In this document: positions 1 to 7,304 of the stretch, in pieces
Layout: every line of letters begins with the position of its first letter
Numbering within the stretch: the first letter of the stretch is position 1
Source: an uncultured Muribaculaceae bacterium
Lineage (GTDB): Bacteria > Bacteroidota > Bacteroidia > Bacteroidales > Muribaculaceae
DNA: 30,823 bases
Direction of reading: 5' to 3'
Assembly: GCA_910584525.1 (NCBI GenBank)
Contig: CAJUAT010000033.1
Coordinates: forward strand, 1 to 30,823
Made by a program: the position numbers and the translations under genes
The notes under the pieces: model-generated
The model's input: the letters and a program-made list of their open reading frames with translations, nothing else
Told to the model about the DNA's origin: nothing
The model's database searches: none

Positions 1-794
1 GTCGTTTTTTTATGCCCGTATCTCTGAAATTACATACTTGCGAAACTTAAATAAAGGAATTGCATTCCCGTTGATGTTCAGTCTTTTGGACAAGAGGGGC
101 AACTCCAGCTGGAAAGAACGCAAGGCCGTCATGGAGCGCTTCATACGGCTTTTCGGCTGTGAATGTATCGATTGTCTTGTGGCTGACCGCGAGTTCATCG
201 GCAAGGAGTGGATTGGATGGCTCAACGAAAACAGAATCCGTTATTATATCCGTATACGACAGAACTTCTGGGTCGTCAAGCCTTCCTCCGGTGAAAGAAT
301 AAGGGCATGGTGGCTGTTCAACTCCCTCAAGACGGGACAGGAGAAATTCTACTATAAACTCTTTCTTCACAAGGGGCAGTACGTCTATCTTGCTGGCAGC
401 CGGATCAAAAATTCCAAAGGCGTGCCGGAGCTTCAGATCCTCATCTGCTTCAACCGACCCGAAGACGGAATTTCCACCTACAGGAGACGTTGGGAAATCG
501 AAACAGCCTTCCGCGCACTGAAATCCTCCGGATTCAACATCGAGGACACCCATCTGCGCGACAGAGAGCGCATCGCGCGTCTGCTCGCATTGGTATGCAT
601 TGCTTTGGTATGGGCGTATCTCGTTGGTGAACATAAAGATCTAAATGTGAAACCGATAAGAATTTTGAAACATGGACGACGTGCAAAGTCGCTGGTCAAA
701 TATGGTTTGGAAGAGATTTCAAACGTACTTTTCCGTCAGAGCTATACACCTAAATTCGATGTTTTCAAATTTTTGTCATGTACTTAAGTAGCAG
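1..794 (+). mobile_element. Right-hand part of an IS4-family insertion sequence, truncated by the window edge
   Basis: The stretch is filled by a DDE transposase reading rightward and open to the left edge. The right end of the element must lie between the transposase stop (787) and the flippase stop (795-797), or slightly inside the flippase 3' end. The terminal inverted repeat cannot be confirmed because the left end is outside the window, and no target duplication can be assessed. Confidence 0.55.
2..787 (+). CDS. IS4-family DDE transposase, 5'-truncated by the window edge
   Basis: The frame is open from base 2 to the stop at 785-787 with no stop codon upstream, so the true start lies outside the window; the TTG at 38 is not a credible start. 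Two hallmarks of the IS4 transposase catalytic core are visible. The second catalytic Asp sits in LVADREFIG (about 185). The E-containing YREK signature, Y-x2-R-x3-E-x6-K, is matched exactly by YRRRWEIETAFRALK (about 479-523). The first Asp would lie left of the window. The reading frame is otherwise intact to its C-terminus, so the element could be functional. It ends 7 bp from the convergent flippase stop codon. Base composition is AT-richer than the core genes further right. Confidence 0.9.
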   Translation, partial: SFFYARISEITYLRNLNKGIAFPLMFSLLDKRGNSSWKERKAVMERFIRLFGCECIDCLVADREFIGKEWIGWLNENRIRYYIRIRQNFWVVKPSSGERIRAWWLFNSLKTGQEKFYYKLFLHKGQYVYLAGSRIKNSKGVPELQILICFNRPEDGISTYRRRWEIETAFRALKSSGFNIEDTHLRDRERIARLLALVCIALVWAYLVGEHKDLNVKPIRILKHGRRAKSLVKYGLEEISNVLFRQSYTPKFDVFKFLSCT

Positions 795-2237
795 TCATAA
801 CTTACTCTTAATCCGCAGAACTGAAAAGCACAAGGATATTACAGTCAGGAGAATCAGCACGGGATAGGTAAGTGTGGGGAAATAGCAAGAGGCAAAACCT
901 GTGGATACAATCAGCGCCATTAAAGCCATAAGCCATATGTTCGACTTGCTGAGCCTGAATCTATAATACTTGCTTATGACAATCAAAGAGATACCGTCGC
1001 ATATCACCGAACGGACCACCAGACTTACACCCAATCCGATGAGTCCCAACATATAGTAGAAAACGACGCTGCATATAAGCCAGACAGCGTTCGACAACAC
1101 CACCTCCATCCATATATATATCTTGCGATTGTCTTGAGATATGAACACATACCCTAAGGGAAAAGCTATTGCCTGAATCATCACCCCGAGGGCAAGCCAT
1201 CTTATCAAGGGAATCACACTCATAAACTCCACGGTAAGGAATACACGTATTATGAGCGGCGTGGTAAGCATTAGCAGCAGCAACAGAGGGGTAATTATAA
1301 GGGTATCAATCTCAATCTGACGGTTGATAATCTCATTGAACTGCGATAGATTGCTTTTGGCAGCGGCGAGTCTCGGGAAATAATCAAGAGCCAGCACACT
1401 GAAAATAATACCCACATACTGATTTGTCAAAGAGTTGGCTGCTTGAAAAAGGCCCACGTCCTCCACCGACCCGGCCATGCGCACAAATGCGTTTATGACA
1501 TAACTGACCAATGAACCCGCCACCGAACCAATCATCAATACAATGCCGGTGGCCAAAAGACGACGTACCAGAGGCTTGTGCTCCGACCATAGGAATGATG
1601 AGGGCCGCACCCCCACCGAGCGTCTGAACGATATGTAATAGAAAAGAAAAGAAGTTACCGACGATATTATGATACCGGGCACAATACCGTCATAGCCAAA
1701 GAAATAATAAAGCGGTACTCCGCAGCAGAGTCCCGAGAGTCCACCTACAAGAGAGGCTTTGGCAAGACGTTTCACCTCCCCCAGACCTTGCAGCAGCGAC
1801 AGATAACCCACACCGGCCACCGACAGCGACACACTCAGCGACAAAAGCATGAAGCCTACAGTGTAGTCGGCGGTCCCGAAAGTCCACAGGCTCAGCAACG
1901 GCGACAGCAATATACTCGCCAGTCCTCCCAACAGGGAGGTGAAAACAATAAGACGTATACAGGCTGCCAGCACATGGGGCAACTCCCCGGCATTCTCCTT
2001 GGCCGATGCCGTTTCCTTGACAAAGGCCACATTGAGACCCAATCCGGAAATCTGCTGCAGTGTCCCCGTAGCCGATGTGTATAGCGAGGATATACCCATC
2101 CCTTCCGGACCCAGAAACATGGCCACAAATTTCCCTCTTACGAGCGTGACGAGAATATTAAACAGCTGTACGCCTCCGAATGTCGATATACGCTTCAGAA
2201 TATTGCGGTAACTGTTTTCCTTCAACTCTTCCCCCAT
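795..2237 (-). CDS. Wzx-like O-antigen/polysaccharide flippase
   Basis: This 480-residue, very hydrophobic protein has about twelve predicted membrane segments and belongs to the polysaccharide transporter (PST/MVF) superfamily. Such proteins move lipid-linked oligosaccharide repeat units across the inner membrane. The N-terminus (basic and polar, then a helix containing GGVQLFNILVTLVRGKFVA and LGPEGMGISSLY) is typical of Bacteroidales O-antigen translocases. Length is normal for the family. It is the last gene of a minus-strand cluster behind a GT2 glycosyltransferase and a putative fucosyltransferase-fold protein, 13 bp after the latter, which supports a role in surface glycan export. The substrate cannot be inferred. 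The 3' end is only 7 bp from the transposase stop, so an insertion sequence has landed immediately downstream and may have trimmed the locus. Confidence 0.88.
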   Translation of the reverse strand: MGEELKENSYRNILKRISTFGGVQLFNILVTLVRGKFVAMFLGPEGMGISSLYTSATGTLQQISGLGLNVAFVKETASAKENAGELPHVLAACIRLIVFTSLLGGLASILLSPLLSLWTFGTADYTVGFMLLSLSVSLSVAGVGYLSLLQGLGEVKRLAKASLVGGLSGLCCGVPLYYFFGYDGIVPGIIISSVTSFLFYYISFRRSVGVRPSSFLWSEHKPLVRRLLATGIVLMIGSVAGSLVSYVINAFVRMAGSVEDVGLFQAANSLTNQYVGIIFSVLALDYFPRLAAAKSNLSQFNEIINRQIEIDTLIITPLLLLLMLTTPLIIRVFLTVEFMSVIPLIRWLALGVMIQAIAFPLGYVFISQDNRKIYIWMEVVLSNAVWLICSVVFYYMLGLIGLGVSLVVRSVICDGISLIVISKYYRFRLSKSNIWLMALMALIVSTGFASCYFPTLTYPVLILLTVISLCFSVLRIKSKL

Positions 2238-2250
2238 AATTCACGCACTC

Positions 2251-3336
2251 TTAGAATCTATGCAGCACATACTGTGTGCCACCAACCTCGGCGGCAAACC
2301 TGGGAAATCCCGAATTATACATCTTTCCCGTTATCATTTGCGTCACTTTCTCGGCATGCATGAGCAATTGCTGGTCGACAAAGGTTTTCATCCAGGCATC
2401 CTCATGGTTCCCCCTGTCGCGGTCGATATGCTTGACCAATCCTGGAGCCACATATATACGGGAATCCATGGCCAGAGCCATGTCCAGAAATTTCCGGCTG
2501 TCGCTGGTCACCAATATTCGGCGGTCATCCGGCAATGATTCGATACGCTTACGGAATTCTCCAATTACCTTCTCTATGAAGTCGTCATACTCCTTACCTC
2601 TGAGAATTTCTCCGCTACAGTCGTCGAAATCCCCCAGCAACGACATGAACCGGAACGCAAAAGCCTCATATCCAGTGCCAAGCTCTGCAAGATGACTGTC
2701 CACAAGACTTTGCAAGGCCGCGGTCGGTTTGAATAGCTCATTGTACAGACCCGCATATTCTCCGCGGGCATTGTCGGCATTGGAATATACATGAGTCTGC
2801 GGCCTGGCACGGAACAACGCGGCATCAAGCCGAAACTTATTGTTGAGATGCGACATATCCTGGATTATCACGGGATACGCCTCCTCCTTGTAAAAGGAGA
2901 GCTCACGCCTGTCAATACGCCAGTCCACCTCCGCCGGCTCCAGATAGTCGGCCAACTCAAACGGGGTGTCCCAATATATATAGAAAGGCAAGCCACGTCG
3001 TTTGGCTTCCCGATAGGTGGTCAGAAGTCCTCTGATGCGGTCAGTAAGCCCGCCATGTACAATTCTGCCGTCATACATGCAGATGATTCCTCTTTTCAGT
3101 TCGGCTCGTTCAGAAGAAGCATCCACGATCCCAGATGCCGGCTTTGCAGTATAATATCTATCGTAAAAACCGGCATCTTCGGGACCTGCCACAAAGTGCT
3201 TGCCGCATATCCTGACTGTCTCAATCATGTCATTGGCCATGCCGTAAGCATTGTGCACGAATCTGACAACGGCCTCGAAAGGTCGTCCGCCATATCTCCG
3301 CCCGAACCTGCCTATTCTCTTTTTTATACTACTCAC
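2251..3336 (-). CDS. Putative glycosyltransferase with a fucosyltransferase-like (NodZ/GT23-type) fold, surface glycan locus
   Basis: This 361-residue soluble protein has no signal peptide or membrane segment. I do not recognise it as a named family with certainty. Three blocks resemble the nucleotide-sugar-binding pattern of NodZ/GT23-like fucosyltransferases: HGGLTDRIRGLL at residues 94-105 (compare G-(G/D)-x-D-R-L-R-G), ILVTSDSRKFL at 274-284, and MYNSGFPRFAA at 339-349 near the C-terminus (compare SxFSxxA). A protein with these blocks inside a GT2/flippase cluster most simply transfers a sugar to the exported glycan. The start is GTG, embedded as GGTGAGTAG in the end of the upstream glycosyltransferase gene (8-bp overlap), implying translational coupling. 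Fucose specificity is not supported by anything visible. Confidence 0.6.
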   Translation of the reverse strand: MSSIKKRIGRFGRRYGGRPFEAVVRFVHNAYGMANDMIETVRICGKHFVAGPEDAGFYDRYYTAKPASGIVDASSERAELKRGIICMYDGRIVHGGLTDRIRGLLTTYREAKRRGLPFYIYWDTPFELADYLEPAEVDWRIDRRELSFYKEEAYPVIIQDMSHLNNKFRLDAALFRARPQTHVYSNADNARGEYAGLYNELFKPTAALQSLVDSHLAELGTGYEAFAFRFMSLLGDFDDCSGEILRGKEYDDFIEKVIGEFRKRIESLPDDRRILVTSDSRKFLDMALAMDSRIYVAPGLVKHIDRDRGNHEDAWMKTFVDQQLLMHAEKVTQMITGKMYNSGFPRFAAEVGGTQYVLHRF

Positions 3337-4408
3337 CCTTCTTTCTTTTTAGAGCGCTTACAATCCCCATAATTCTTGCAGCCATACAGACATGTCGCCG
3401 CAACAGTCTTAGAGTCATCACTCTCCTCGCATTTTCATGCCCTCTTATCAATCGCCAGTCTATCAGCTTAAGATTACTTTCAAGCATCGGCAGCACATCT
3501 CTGTCGAATGCCGCGACGTCAACATTGCATCTATTCCTCAAATGCAGGACATGATATATGTTATGAAACGTCTGAAGCTGTATCCTTAAATATGTATCAG
3601 AATCCCATGCATAGCGATCCCTAATAAAATAAATCAGCTTCCGGTCATTGATCAGATATTGGAAACGACGCAATGACCGCTGATGTGTCACCGATTCCGG
3701 ATTGAGTCTGTAAAAATATTTTTCCGACGACATTGCCACTGTATCAGCAGAATAGAGGAGCAATCTTGTCAAAAACTCATCGGCATAGCTGTCAGATACA
3801 GAGGTATCTGAATTATCATAACTCTTCAGATAGAGACGCTTGTCAATCAATCCTCCGTTGCAATTTATGCGCCAGCCATCCAATGTGTATTCCACAGCAT
3901 CACAACCCTTCATCACAGAGTCGGCCAGATTTTCTATTCCCGGCGTAATCGGCTGATATGCACCATTTTTCAGGGCATACATTATAGGGTAAACGCAGTC
4001 GGCGCCAGTGGAGCTTTTGCGGCGCATCAGATTCTCCAGATATTCCGGAGGGATTGAATCATCAGCATCAAGGGGCGCTACCACATCAGCCTTTGCGTCA
4101 AGAATAGCCATCTTGCGAGGCTGGTATGCACTGCCGGATGGAGACGGCATATCAAGCACACGTATCCGCGAATCACGCGCGGCGTATGAGGCGGCTATCT
4201 GAGGTGTAGAATCGGTGGAGCCATCGTTGACTATAATAAGTTCCCAGTCGCCAAACGTCTGGCCCATCACGGAATCTATGGCCTCGGAGATGTAATCTTC
4301 AACATTGTAAGCAGGCATAACCACTGAGATGGCCGGCCTGCCGACAAGCCGTTCCCCCGTGTACATGCCGCTCTCCGTATCATGCCCTATATTACTATCC
4401 TCAGCCAT
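3329..4408 (-). CDS. GT2-family glycosyltransferase
   Basis: The N-terminal GT-A domain opens with SVVMPAYNVEDYISEAI, followed by a WELIIVNDGSTDST block and the metal-binding region APLDADDSIP, the usual DxD-equivalent of GT2 enzymes. No transmembrane segment is evident, so it probably acts as a soluble or peripheral transferase on the cytoplasmic face. I place the start at ATG 4408 (MAEDSN), 359 residues. The frame stays open to 4492, but those codons run through the terminator of the upstream rpmH gene and encode nothing like the family, and an AAGGAA stretch precedes 4408. It is the first gene of the minus-strand polysaccharide cluster and overlaps the next gene by 8 bp. No promoter of the local consensus is visible between the rpmH terminator and this start. 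Confidence 0.88.
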   Translation of the reverse strand: MAEDSNIGHDTESGMYTGERLVGRPAISVVMPAYNVEDYISEAIDSVMGQTFGDWELIIVNDGSTDSTPQIAASYAARDSRIRVLDMPSPSGSAYQPRKMAILDAKADVVAPLDADDSIPPEYLENLMRRKSSTGADCVYPIMYALKNGAYQPITPGIENLADSVMKGCDAVEYTLDGWRINCNGGLIDKRLYLKSYDNSDTSVSDSYADEFLTRLLLYSADTVAMSSEKYFYRLNPESVTHQRSLRRFQYLINDRKLIYFIRDRYAWDSDTYLRIQLQTFHNIYHVLHLRNRCNVDVAAFDRDVLPMLESNLKLIDWRLIRGHENARRVMTLRLLRRHVCMAARIMGIVSALKRKKGE

Positions 4409-4436
4409 AAGAGCGTGTTCCTTAACAAAAAGCCCT

Positions 4437-4466
4437 AAAAAAAGCCCTGTCGTGGAGACAGAGCTT
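4437..4466 (-). terminator. Rho-independent terminator of rpmH
   Basis: On the minus strand a hairpin with a 5-bp upper stem (4447-4451 with 4457-4461), one mismatch, a 4-bp lower stem (4442-4445 with 4463-4466) and a 5-base loop is followed directly by a run of seven T (A4437-A4443 on the plus strand). It lies 36 bp past the rpmH stop and before the glycosyltransferase gene. Confidence 0.8.
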
Positions 4467-4502
4467 GAATTTCCTTGAAGATGCCTCAGCAAGAGCTAAC
4501 TC

Positions 4503-4658
4503 TTACTTGCCGGCGATGTTTTCAGAAACAGTCAGGGAGTGACGGCCTTTGGCACGACGGGCGGCAAGTACCTTGCGGCCGCTCTTCGTAGCCATTCTCA
4601 GACGGAATCCATGCTTGTTAACTCTCCTGCGGTTCGAGGGTTGAAAAGTCCTTTTCAT
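4503..4658 (-). CDS. rpmH: 50S ribosomal protein L34
   Basis: This 51-residue, strongly basic protein starts MKRTFQPSNRRRVNKHGFR and continues with MATKSGRKVLAARRAKGRHSL, the nearly invariant L34 sequence; the end (SENIAGK) is a usual Bacteroidota extension. L34 binds 23S rRNA in the large subunit. The gene has its own promoter (4715-4746) and terminator (4437-4466), so it is a single-gene unit. It is divergent from efp. Its start at 4658 is fixed by homology. Confidence 0.97.
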   Translation of the reverse strand: MKRTFQPSNRRRVNKHGFRLRMATKSGRKVLAARRAKGRHSLTVSENIAGK

Positions 4659-4714
4659 CTTATTTGTGGTATTTATTTTACGTACGCAAAACCGCCATTG
4701 GCGGCAATCGGTTG

Positions 4715-4746
4715 CAAAATTAGCAATTTTTTGCGACTCTCACAAA
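4715..4746 (-). promoter_or_regulatory. rpmH promoter, Bacteroidota type
   Basis: On the minus strand a TTTG element (4743-4746) stands 20 bp from TAATTTTG (4715-4722), matching the Bacteroidota housekeeping -33/-7 pattern. The predicted transcription start near 4709 gives a leader of about 50 bases. Confidence 0.7.
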
Positions 4747-4828
4747 TCCCGACTGATTTTCATCCACGATTATTCCCTCATAACCCCTCTTTTCACCGGG
4801 ATTTCACCATGTTTTCACCTTTGCCCCG

Positions 4829-4860
4829 TTTGCACATCTTAGGGAATTTTACTAATTTTG
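4829..4860 (+). promoter_or_regulatory. efp promoter, Bacteroidota type
   Basis: TTTG (4829-4832), a 20-bp spacer and TAATTTTG (4853-4860) match the -33/-7 consensus; the efp start codon follows 42 bp downstream. The rpmH and efp promoters point away from each other with about 80 bp of featureless DNA between them. Confidence 0.7.
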
Positions 4861-4902
4861 CAGCGATAAACCGAAAACATCAATTAAAAAGCTAAACATA
4901 CA

Positions 4903-5469
4903 ATGATGAACGCTCAAGACATCAAGAACGGGTCGTGCATCCGTCTTGATGGCCGTCTTTATTTCTGTGTAGAATTTCTGCATGTAAAGCCCGGCAAGGG
5001 TAATACCTTCATGCGCACCAAGCTCAAGGATGTTGTTGACGGCCGCGTGATAGAACGCCGCTTCAACATCGGCGAGAAACTCGAGGATGTACGCGTGGAA
5101 CGCCGTCCCTACCAGTTCCTCTACACCGAGGGCGAGGACGACATCTTCATGGACAACGAGACTTTCGACCAGATACCCATCAGCAAGGAGCTGGTTACCG
5201 GCGCTGCCTATATGAAGGAAGGCGACACCGTGGAAGTGGTGCGCGACGCCTCCACCAACACCGTGCTCTACGCCGAGATGCCGCTGAAGACCATCCTCAA
5301 GATCACGTATACAGAGCCTGGGCTTAAAGGCGACACCGCCACCAACACCCTCAAGCCTGCAACCGTCGAGACCGGCGCCACTGTCAAAGTGCCCCTCTTC
5401 ATCAACGAAGGCGAACTCATAGAGGTTGACACCCGCGACGGCAGCTATGTGGGCCGCGTGAAAGCCTGA
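4903..5469 (+). CDS. efp: Translation elongation factor P
   Basis: EF-P enters the ribosomal E site and relieves stalling at consecutive prolines. The 188-residue protein has the three beta-barrel layout: a KOW-like N-terminal domain with HVKPGKGNTFMRTKL (the tip loop), a central OB domain, and a C-terminal OB domain ending with the EF-P signature region (VPLFINEGELIEVDTRDGSYVGR). The tip residue equivalent to the modified lysine of E. coli is Lys32 in KPGKGN, so a lysine-type tip is retained; no modifying enzyme gene is in the window. Two consecutive ATG codons (4903, 4906) are possible starts. The glycosyltransferase gene follows after 29 bp and may be cotranscribed. Confidence 0.97.
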   Translation: MMNAQDIKNGSCIRLDGRLYFCVEFLHVKPGKGNTFMRTKLKDVVDGRVIERRFNIGEKLEDVRVERRPYQFLYTEGEDDIFMDNETFDQIPISKELVTGAAYMKEGDTVEVVRDASTNTVLYAEMPLKTILKITYTEPGLKGDTATNTLKPATVETGATVKVPLFINEGELIEVDTRDGSYVGRVKA

Positions 5470-5498
5470 CTTTCTGTTTGACAATACAACCGTTGCCC

Positions 5499-6548
5499 AT
5501 GGCCGATAATGCTTCAAATATCCTCTTCTCTATTATCGTGCCGGTCTACAACAGGCCCGACGAAGTGGCAGACCTGCTGCGCAGTCTCGAGGCTCAGACC
5601 GACAACGGTTTCGAAATCGTAATCGTAGAGGATGGCTCCACCATCCCCTGCCTCGATTACGACCTCTCACACGATGGAACCATGAAGGCGAAGGGTCACC
5701 CGACCCTCCGCCTTCAGTATTTCCATAAGGAGAACGAAGGCCGCAGCATAGCCCGCAACTATGGTCTGGAACATGCCCGCGGCGACTTCTTCATATTTGT
5801 CGACTCCGACTGCATCCTCCCTCCCGACTATATAGCCACATTGCGCAGCTGTCTGGCTGCCCGTCCCGCCGACTGCTTCGGCGGCCCCGACGCGGCGCAT
5901 GAGTCTTTCTCCGACACTCAGAAGGCTATAAACTACGCCATGACCTCTTTCCTTACCACCGGCGGTATCCGCGGCGGTAAGGTGTCTATGGAGAAATTCA
6001 CACCACGCACCTTCAACATGGGCTTCTCCCGCAAAGTATGGGAAAAGACTGGCGGTTTCCGCGAGATGTTCAGCGAGGACATCGACATGAGCACCCGCAT
6101 ACGTCTGGTAGGATTCTCCATAACTCTCTACCCGGAGGTCAGGGTATTCCACAAGCGCCGTGTTGACTTCCGCAAATTCTGGAAACAGGTGCACGTGTTC
6201 GGCATGTCGCGCATCACTCTCGAGCTGCTTTATCCCGGTTCCATGAAGCTTGTGCACTGGTTGCCGGCAATATTCACCATAGGTGCCTTAGGGCTCATAA
6301 TAGGCAGCATATGGTGCCGCTGGCTCCTGATTCCGCTCGCCCTGTACATCATTGCCCTCTGGATTGGCGGCCTTATCGAAAACCGGTCGCTCAAGATAGC
6401 CACTATGGGAGTCGCCGCCGCAATGGTGCAGCTCACCGGTTACGGCACGGGGTTCATAAAGGCATATGCCGACAAGATTATCCTTGGCCATGGCCGCGAC
6501 CAGGCTAAGGAAATAGAGATACGCAAAGGCAAGAACGAAGGTCTCTGA
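5499..6548 (+). CDS. GT2-family glycosyltransferase with C-terminal membrane segments
   Basis: The GT-A domain begins FSIIVPVYNRPDEVADLL, has EIVIVEDGS and the FVDSDCILPPDY metal/nucleotide region, and the acceptor-side block FSEDIDMSTRI. Two to three hydrophobic segments follow near the C-terminus (about 248-325), anchoring it in the inner membrane. I use ATG 5499 (MADNAS); a TTG 21 bp upstream is in frame but adds nothing conserved. It lies 29 bp after efp and 7 bp before radC, so all three are probably one transcript from the efp promoter. Its acceptor is unknown; because it is separate from the polysaccharide cluster at the left it may serve a general envelope glycan or glycolipid. Confidence 0.88.
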   Translation: MADNASNILFSIIVPVYNRPDEVADLLRSLEAQTDNGFEIVIVEDGSTIPCLDYDLSHDGTMKAKGHPTLRLQYFHKENEGRSIARNYGLEHARGDFFIFVDSDCILPPDYIATLRSCLAARPADCFGGPDAAHESFSDTQKAINYAMTSFLTTGGIRGGKVSMEKFTPRTFNMGFSRKVWEKTGGFREMFSEDIDMSTRIRLVGFSITLYPEVRVFHKRRVDFRKFWKQVHVFGMSRITLELLYPGSMKLVHWLPAIFTIGALGLIIGSIWCRWLLIPLALYIIALWIGGLIENRSLKIATMGVAAAMVQLTGYGTGFIKAYADKIILGHGRDQAKEIEIRKGKNEGL

Positions 6549-6555
6549 CACTATT

Positions 6556-7266
6556 ATGGATGAGTTCGGGCAAGAGAATGCCAAGCCGCTGACTGTCAAG
6601 GATTTCAACAAAGAGGAACAGCCGCGTGAGAAGGCCGAGAAATATGGTCTTCAGGCACTGAGCAACGCCGAGCTTCTGGCCATAGTGCTGCGAACCGGGC
6701 AGCCGGGTCTCCCCGTGACCCGCATAGCCGCCGAACTCATGCAGAGCCGTCAGAACAAATTCACCCTTCTTGAAAGGATGTCGGACGACGAACTCAAGAG
6801 CATTCCAGGCATTGGCCCGGTAAAGGTGCTGGAAATACGCACCATGCTCGAGATCATGCGACGATATACGCGAGAAAACCTCAGCGACCTTACTCAGTTC
6901 AAATCTTCTGAAGAAATCTACAACTTCATGCGCTTCCGCATCGCAAATCTTGACCATGAGCAGATGTGGGCACTCTTCCTCAACAACAGCAACCGGCTCA
7001 TAGGCGAGATGAAGATTTCAGAAGGAAGCGCCACGGCCACTATATTCGACATCAAGAAAGTTCTGCGCCAGGCACTCGCCATCAATGCGCAGGCCATAAT
7101 TCTATGCCACAACCATCCCTCGGGAATATGCCGCCCTTCGGGACCCGACCAGCAGATTACCAACAAATTCGGAGAAGCCTGCAAGACTCTCGAGTTCCGT
7201 TTCCTTGACCATCTCATCGTCACTGTGAACGGCTTCTACTCCTTTCACGACAACGGGAATATGTAA
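6556..7266 (+). CDS. radC: RadC family JAB/MPN-domain protein
   Basis: This 236-residue protein has full family length. A helix-hairpin-helix segment (SIPGIGPVKVLEI, about 82-94) precedes an MPN+/JAMM metalloprotease-like domain with the complete signature CHNHPSGICRPSGPDQQ: His185, His187 and Asp198 are the expected zinc ligands, with the upstream acidic residue in the family position. The historical DNA-repair assignment of RadC is disputed, and its real substrate is unknown. The start at 6556 lies 7 bp behind the glycosyltransferase stop. The gene converges on the GH3 gene, with 38 bp between their stops and no strong terminator visible there. Confidence 0.94.
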   Translation: MDEFGQENAKPLTVKDFNKEEQPREKAEKYGLQALSNAELLAIVLRTGQPGLPVTRIAAELMQSRQNKFTLLERMSDDELKSIPGIGPVKVLEIRTMLEIMRRYTRENLSDLTQFKSSEEIYNFMRFRIANLDHEQMWALFLNNSNRLIGEMKISEGSATATIFDIKKVLRQALAINAQAIILCHNHPSGICRPSGPDQQITNKFGEACKTLEFRFLDHLIVTVNGFYSFHDNGNM

Positions 7267-7304
7267 AGGCCCCGGATCTACGGGATATTCTTAGGCTCTG
7301 TTCC

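Noticed and set aside
4409..4492. Upstream start (4492) for the GT2 glycosyltransferase
   Set aside because: The extra 28 codons pass through the rpmH terminator and are not part of the GT2 domain; ATG 4408 is preferred.
4852..5517. 221-codon minus-strand open frame opposite efp
   Set aside because: EF-P is unambiguous on the plus strand, and this frame also crosses the efp promoter.
7267..7304. Terminator between radC and the GH3 gene
   Set aside because: Only a 4-bp stem (7271-7274 with 7281-7284) without a T run is seen, too weak to call.
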